Shown here one piece after another: positions 58,242 to 64,000 of a stretch of DNA of 64,000 nt. The notes beneath the pieces were generated by a model, which saw only the letters and a list, made by a program, of their open reading frames with translations, was not told the origin of the DNA and made no database searches. Source of the stretch: Pagrus major (taxonomy: Eukaryota; Chordata; Actinopteri; Spariformes; Sparidae); NCBI RefSeq assembly GCF_040436345.1, contig NC_133215.1, forward strand, positions 36,425,806 to 36,489,805. The letters are read 5' to 3'. How positions within the stretch are numbered: the first letter of the stretch is position 1; each line of letters starts with the position of its first letter. Position numbers and translations under genes: made by a program.

Positions 58242-58969
58242 TTAGAAGTGAACCGGAATATGATGTTTATTGAAGATCCTCCTGAGTTTCTCAGATGTTC
58301 CCGCGACACGGGGAATGACGATGTTTTCACATTTTCTCGCTTCCTCCTCTGTCTGTCTCTGGATCTTTTTAGAGGTTTTGACAAAGGTCCAGTTTGGGTC
58401 ACCACAGGTTTTAAGTGCTCCCCTGATGTGCTTCTGTTCCTTCTCCTTCCTCTCTGTCTTTGTGGGCACGGTGTCAGCCCGCTTGTTTAGGGTTCTGATG
58501 ACCCCCAGCTTGTGCTCCAGTGGGTGATGAGAGTCGAACAGCAAGTATCGATCTGTGTGTGTAGGTTTTCTGTACAGCTCAATGTTGAGGCTTCTGTCTT
58601 CTTCAGTGTGTACTGCACAGTCCAAGATGGGCAGACTGTCTCCTCTGACATCTTCCCGTGTGAACTTGATGTTATTGTCCACTGCGTTTGTATGTTCTGT
58701 GAAGGCTTCCACTAACCCAGTGGCTAGGAGAAGTTCCTGTGAAGGTAATCAAGGCTCTGCTCTCAACTTCTTCCATGTAGAGGTTTGCCACTATTGGGGA
58801 CACCGGTGAGCCCATGGCACAGCCATGCTTCTGTCTGTAGAAACCTTCACTGTACTGGAAGTAGGTGGTCTTGAGGCAGAGGTCAAGTAAGGCATAAATG
58901 TGGTCCTGGGTTAAGCTGGTTCTGCTGGACAGAGTTCTGTGCTGTAGAAGGCATTTCTTCGCCATCTCA
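58242..58969 (-). pseudogene. Penelope-like reverse transcriptase, C-terminal half
   Basis: The minus-strand frame at 58969-58710 gives LCLKTTYFQYSEGFY and GSPVSPIVANLYMEEVESRA. After a shift it continues at 58712-58242 with DNNIKFTREDVRGDSLPILD, RKPTHTDRYLLFDSHHPLEH, then NWTFVKTSKK and RRIFNKHHIPVHF. These are core RT and linker motifs of fish Penelope-like elements. The catalytic YxDD motif lies at the shift and is not intact. Confidence 0.82.
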
Positions 58970-59870
<901 letters not shown>

Positions 59871-60321
59871 CATCCCTAGCCTCCACCACGCCACACTTGT
59901 AAAAAGTGATGTGACATCATAAGAAACCATTATTTTGTCTGGATCCAGTGTTATTTCTCTCACCGTCTTGGCAAAATCCTGTAAATTTTTGATGTGGTGT
60001 TGAGTGTTACCAACCAAAGGAGCTAGGATACTGGCTAAGTGCATGGATATGTTATAGGTAACTGAGTTGATGCTGCTGATGATGGTTCTGAGTGGTTCTC
60101 AGAACCATCATCAGCAGTCCACAGATACATGGGATGGCTTCCCCGGAGTACAGTCTGTAATATAATGGCCTGTCAGTGGCTTTGTCCTTTTCCAGTTTTT
60201 GCAGATATTTTGTAACCTTCTTTTTGTAGCTACTGGTAGGATCTTGCCTCAGTGTCTCATCGATGTTAGTATCACCAAGCAGATCAGTGACATTGGTGTG
60301 GTAGTTCGCTTTGTTTCGCAC
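59871..60321 (-). pseudogene. Penelope-like element, N-terminal RT segment
   Basis: The minus-strand frame at 60321-60130 has YHTNVTDLLGDTNIDETLRQ, SYKKKVTKYLQKLEKDKATD and RPLYYRLYSGEAIPCI. At 60044-59880 it has SILAPLVGNTQHHIKNLQDF and IMVSYDVTSLFTSV, which holds the first RT aspartate motif. A short tandem inversion (GATGGTTCTGAGTGGTTCTC at 60080 with its complement next to it) and a shift separate the two. Confidence 0.8.
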
Positions 60322-60530
60322 TTCAGTGCATCACACTTCTGTCTGCAAGCATAAGCAGAGTTATGTAGTTTATGCTGTTCAATGCAGCCAGGACTGCACA
60401 GATTTGTACATTGGGTCGAGACTCTGCCCTCCACTTACATCTGAAGGAGAAAAGTCATTCATTTGAGGACAACAATGTAAACGTCTTCAAGAAACTGAAA
60501 CAAGTCCAGTTGACTACAATACGGCACTTA

Positions 60531-60910
60531 GAATTGCCATGACCTGGATGACTGAGAACCTTCATCAACATCTGCGTAACACCATTCATACCATGCACGC
60601 AGTCTTTTCAGTCTGATTAGTGTGATGTTGCAAGTTGGCAAAAAAGGAAAAGAAAAGTGTGAATTTAGGGGAAACTTTATTTAAAGCTGTTTTTTTTCCC
60701 ACTAAATTCTGTTAGGATTACGTCTATAGTTTAAAAAAAACCTTCACTATGATTACACAGTGATGTGCTAGTTGTTAAAATGATACATGATCATTATATA
60801 AAAAACGCCCTGTTGGTACAACTCGCCCCAGACATTTAGTGAAAAATATTTTTTCAACTAAAACATTTCATTTCATAATAAACCAGATTTTTGTAATATT
60901 TTTTTGTAAG
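60531..60910. other. No gene recognised
   Basis: AT-rich spacer; nothing identified. Confidence 0.4.
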
Positions 60911-61172
60911 GTTTGTTTTTCCGTGACCAAAAATACTGTCCACTCCAGTGAAAGTTCTGCACCAAATGGTGTATTCTGTCTATTTAGATGCTGTCTTATT
61001 TTGCATGTTTTATTTATAAGATATGATATAATTTACACTTGAATAGTTTGATAAATGGCAATATTAAATAGTTTTGTGATTTTATGTAAATATATGCCTA
61101 GTAGGCAGAATATACCCTTTGGTGCATAACGTCCACTGGAGTGGACAGATGTATTTTTAGACACAGAATCAG
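60911..61172. repeat. Fold-back element with about 70-bp inverted arms
   Basis: Left arm around CTGTCCACTCCAGTGAAAGT (60939) through CACCAAATGGTGTATTCTG. Right arm is the complement around TTTGGTGCATAACGTCCACT and GGAGTGGACAGATG (61118-61150). The loop is about 110 bp. It is probably a non-autonomous DNA element of unknown family. Confidence 0.6.
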
Positions 61173-61689
61173 CCTGTGATTTAAATTTTTTACTTTGATT
61201 TTCAGTGTGATTTTGAATCAAGCCCTCAGTAGGTTGATGGTTTTGGTTTCCTCTGACCGTTGTTACATAATTTTGTTCTCAACAAATTATACAATGTGCA
61301 ACAGTAAAGATTTTCAACTTGCATAATTCGTTTATCAAGATCTGATGTGATTAAAGTGTTCCCTTATTTTTTTTTTGAGCAGTGTATATAAAAAACTGCT
61401 CAAATATATATATATAAAATATATTAAAAAATCAAAGACGTTATATTACTTCATTCACTGTTTGAATTTTTTAATTTGCAAGGTCCCATGCATTTAATTC
61501 AACATGATTATTTTCAAGAGAATCCATGACATCAACTGGGAGGCCCTAGGTGAGTTGGCATGGAATGACCCATATAGATATACAGCAGTGCAGGTATACC
61601 ATGTCTTCGACATTTGGCCACAAGATAACACCTTAGATTGTGGCTCAATCCCAATGTCCACACTCTGAGCATGGAGAGCATCCTTCCCT
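61173..61689. other. No gene recognised
   Basis: AT-rich, with a TTTTTTTTTGAGCAGTGTATATAAAAAACTGCTC-type small palindrome split around 61366-61406. No coding domain. Confidence 0.4.
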
Positions 61690-62191
61690 TTGACTTCATT
61701 GTGTTCATGTGCGTTAATTAAGGCGGAATTCAAGCAACACTGGGCCCAGGTGTTCCCAATGAGGAACAGCCCAACCACAGCCACCAGCAGCTGCAATAGC
61801 AGACAGACAACAAACAGCCTTCCCAATCGCAGAAAAAGGGAAAAGATGGCCAGCACCCTTAGGATCAGCCACTCTTTTAAACAGAGAGAGAGAAAAAAAA
61901 GGTTCCAGGTCCCTTCACTGAACCTCGCAATCAGGCGCAAATTACCCAACAGATCAAAATGTGGAGAGGAACTGCAAACCCAAAGAAAGAGTGTCCACCT
62001 ATCCCCTGACCAGCTTCACTGCTCAACCTACCTTCTGTGATCAAACTCAATTTTTCACACTCCAAAGTGATTATGGCCTGCTCCGTTCCACACTTCATCT
62101 TTTCTAAAGCCAATTGCTTCTCAACTTCAACTCTGTGCTTTAGCTTGTCATTCTCTATTTGTAACAGGAACTTCTGCTGTTTGAAAGACAA
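61690..62191 (-). pseudogene. LTR-retrotransposon fragment, gag-like N-terminus (tentative)
   Basis: The minus-strand frame at 62191-61931 begins with a charged helix (QQKFLLQIENDKLKHRVEVE) like the coiled start of some fish gypsy/BEL gag proteins. Downstream on the same strand, CATTGGGAACACCTGGGCCC (about 61763) is a phrase seen in fish LTRs and leaders. Evidence is weak and no LTR pair is found. Confidence 0.3.
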
Positions 62192-62484
62192 ACCAGTACT
62201 CTGATGTAACAGAAAAACACACCGTCAACAGCACCTCCCGCTGTAGGCAACCAATTCATCTCAAACAAGTTGGTCTTTTAAAATAGATAAATAACAGTGT
62301 CTTTGAGCCTTTAATCACTAATTTTAACATTTTAGTGATCCGCAGTTTTAAACAACTGTTCTTTTGTATGGCCATCTAAAACCACACATGGAGCCACAGC
62401 TCCATTGTTTACACTTGCGATCAGCTGTTGGCTCTGTGCCAGACGCGACTTCTAACAGACTTCTCTGTTAACAAACTTATTTTG

Positions 62485-62492
62485 TGTGGTTG

Positions 62493-62527
<35 letters not shown>

Positions 62528-62640
62528 GGTTATTTATATAACACATCAAAACGAGCAATCAGTGCTTTACAAGGCAGACAAAAAGAACAAAGGATAGAAT
62601 ACAGTGCCAGATACACACATATTCCCACAACGCATACGCA
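62485..62640 (-). repeat. Retroposon 3' end in reverse with (AAT)n tail
   Basis: (ATA)n at 62492-62525 followed by AAGGTTATTTATATAACACA and AGTGCTTTACAAGGCAGACA. On the minus strand this is the TGTTATATAAATAACCTT-type end of a common fish RTE-like LINE or SINE with a trinucleotide tail. Confidence 0.5.
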
Positions 62641-62714
62641 ATTTCTTCAGCCATAGCTATCCGAACGTGTTCTGCAAACTACAGGTAGCCTACAGATGGA
62701 TCTAACAGGTTGTA

Positions 62715-64000
62715 AATATTTCTGTGGCTTCCTGTATATTCTTTGACGGCGGCTGGAAACTGTCTTTTTGTCACTGCCCCCTGCTGCTGCCGCCTGGTCT
62801 CGTCCACCTTCCAGGTGAGGCGCAGTTCATCTTGAACAAGCCTATTAAGGTACTAGCTGTTAGTATTCAGCCATACTATCTTCCGAGGGAGTTTTCACAT
62901 GTAATCACCACAACGGTTTACATCCCTCCCTCGGCTGATGCTGCTGCAGCTTGTGAGCTCCTCCACACTGTTGTTTCTCAACTTCAGACTCAGCACCCAT
63001 AGTCCCTCCTCCTCATCTCTGGGGACTTTAACCATGCTCCCCTGTCCTCTACTCTCCCTTCCTTCACCCAGTATGTGAAATGTCACACCAGGGACAATAA
63101 AACCTTGGATATCCTGTATGCAAACTTGAAGGAAGCATATACATCCTCCCCCCTCCCCCCGCTTGGTCGCTCAGATCACAACCTGGTCCATCTGCTACCT
63201 GACTACATACCTGTGGTGAATAAATATCCGCCACAGAAAAAGTCAGTGAAGGTTTGGTCGGAGGAGGCCAGGGAAAGGCTGAGAGACTGCTTCGACATCA
63301 CAGACTGGGAAGGACTCTGCAGCCCACATGGGGAGGACATCAACGGCCTGACAGACTGCATCACAGACTACATACATTTCTGTGTGGAGAACACTGTACC
63401 CTCCAGAAAAGTATGGTGTTTTGCCAACAACAAACCCTGGGTGAACTCTGGGATCAAAACCCTCCTGTATGAAAAGAGGAGGGTTTTCAGATCAGGGGAC
63501 AAAGAGGAACTGAGGAGAGTCCAGAAGGAGCTCAGGCAGGAAATTAGGAAGGGATAAACAGCTACAAGAGGAAGCTGGAGCAGCCAGCACCAGGGATGTC
63601 TGGAGAGGACTGAAGAAGATATCTGGTCATGAAAAAGGTTGAGGGAGAGAGCAAGACCTCGGAGACCAGGACTGGGCAAATAATCTAAATGACTTTTTTT
63701 GCCGTTTTGAGTCCAGCCCCTCTCCCCCCTCCACCCACCCTGACCCCCCTTCACACCTCTCCAGAACAACCCCCGCTCTCCCCCCTAACCTGTCTTCTTC
63801 ATCGACACCCCTCTGTCACCTCCAAAAGTTCTCTGATGATACAGCCATTGTTGGATATGTGTCTGAGGGGAACGAACAGGAATATAGGGGGGTCATCAAC
63901 AACTTTGATGACTGGTGTGAATGCAACCACCTGCATATAAACACCAGTAAAACAAAGGAGATGGTGATCAACTTTCAGAGGAAGACACCACAGATCACAC
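62715..64000 (+). mobile_element. L2-type LINE, runs off the right edge
   Basis: Endonuclease end: VTTTVYIPPSADAAAACELL, LLISGDFNHAPLS, DNKTLDILYANL and PLGRSDHNLVHLLP in two frames (shift near 63040). Then the linker with WSEEARERLRDCFDITDWEG and NNKPWVNSGIKTLLYEKRRV to a stop near 63555. After a gap in RT the palm resumes near 63820 with LQKFSDDTAIVGYVSEGNEQ and INTSKTKEMVINFQRK. The RT part with the FxDFSSAFN and GAPQG motifs is deleted. Same clade as the LINE at 11897-13274. Confidence 0.85.

Overview
The window is vertebrate nuclear DNA, almost certainly from a ray-finned (teleost) fish. It has low gene density, spliced transposon genes with GT-AG introns, long microsatellites, tRNA-derived SINEs, and a mix of mobile families typical of teleosts: L2- and Tx1-type LINEs, Tc1, pogo-like, hAT, piggyBac, Penelope-like, and Ty3/gypsy with integrase ahead of reverse transcriptase. 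I found no host protein-coding gene I can defend and no rRNA, true tRNA or CRISPR array. It reads as a transposon graveyard with one young, intact island.

Layout. 0.6-3 kb: minus-strand Ty3/gypsy remnant (INT then RT, then an LTR). 3.5-9.3 kb: LINE tail, SINE, fold-back MITE, a Tc1 derivative and an internally deleted pogo-like element. 11.1-16.8 kb: two adjacent plus-strand genes, a C2H2 zinc-finger/transposase-like gene and a SAM-domain gene; both are broken, the first by an L2 LINE. 17-18.4 kb: another LINE. 18.4-22 kb: simple repeats and a degenerate AT-rich ACTGTAAA-type array. 23.4-40.7 kb: a Tx1/L1-like LINE on the minus strand, split by a 12.55-kb insertion.

The insertion at 23878-36427 is the main discovery. 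It is two related two-gene DNA transposons, one nested in the other. Element B (6588 bp on its own) has 228-bp terminal inverted repeats that look identical and a 6-bp target duplication (CAAGGG) in the LINE. Element A (5956 bp) sits inside B's left terminal repeat with its own 6-bp duplication (GAAAAA). Each encodes (i) a six-exon transposase with an N-terminal helix-turn-helix and an rve-type DD38E core (A 398 aa, B 400 aa), and (ii) a convergent six-exon accessory protein with a C-terminal eight-cysteine RING-like domain lacking the usual histidine (A 352 aa, B 351 aa). All four spliced frames are open, while nearly every other mobile gene in the window is disrupted. The 6-bp duplication and rve core suggest the IS3EU superfamily, but this needs a database check.

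40.7-64 kb: decayed hAT transposase, a solo LTR with a SINE at its edge, hAT and piggyBac ends, a 4.1-kb region set in (TA)n with many copies of a TCATATGGTGTGAC-type motif, a Harbinger-like MITE, a second copy of the Tc1 derivative, a Penelope-like element interrupted by a Tc1 and another insertion, and an L2-type LINE running off the right edge.
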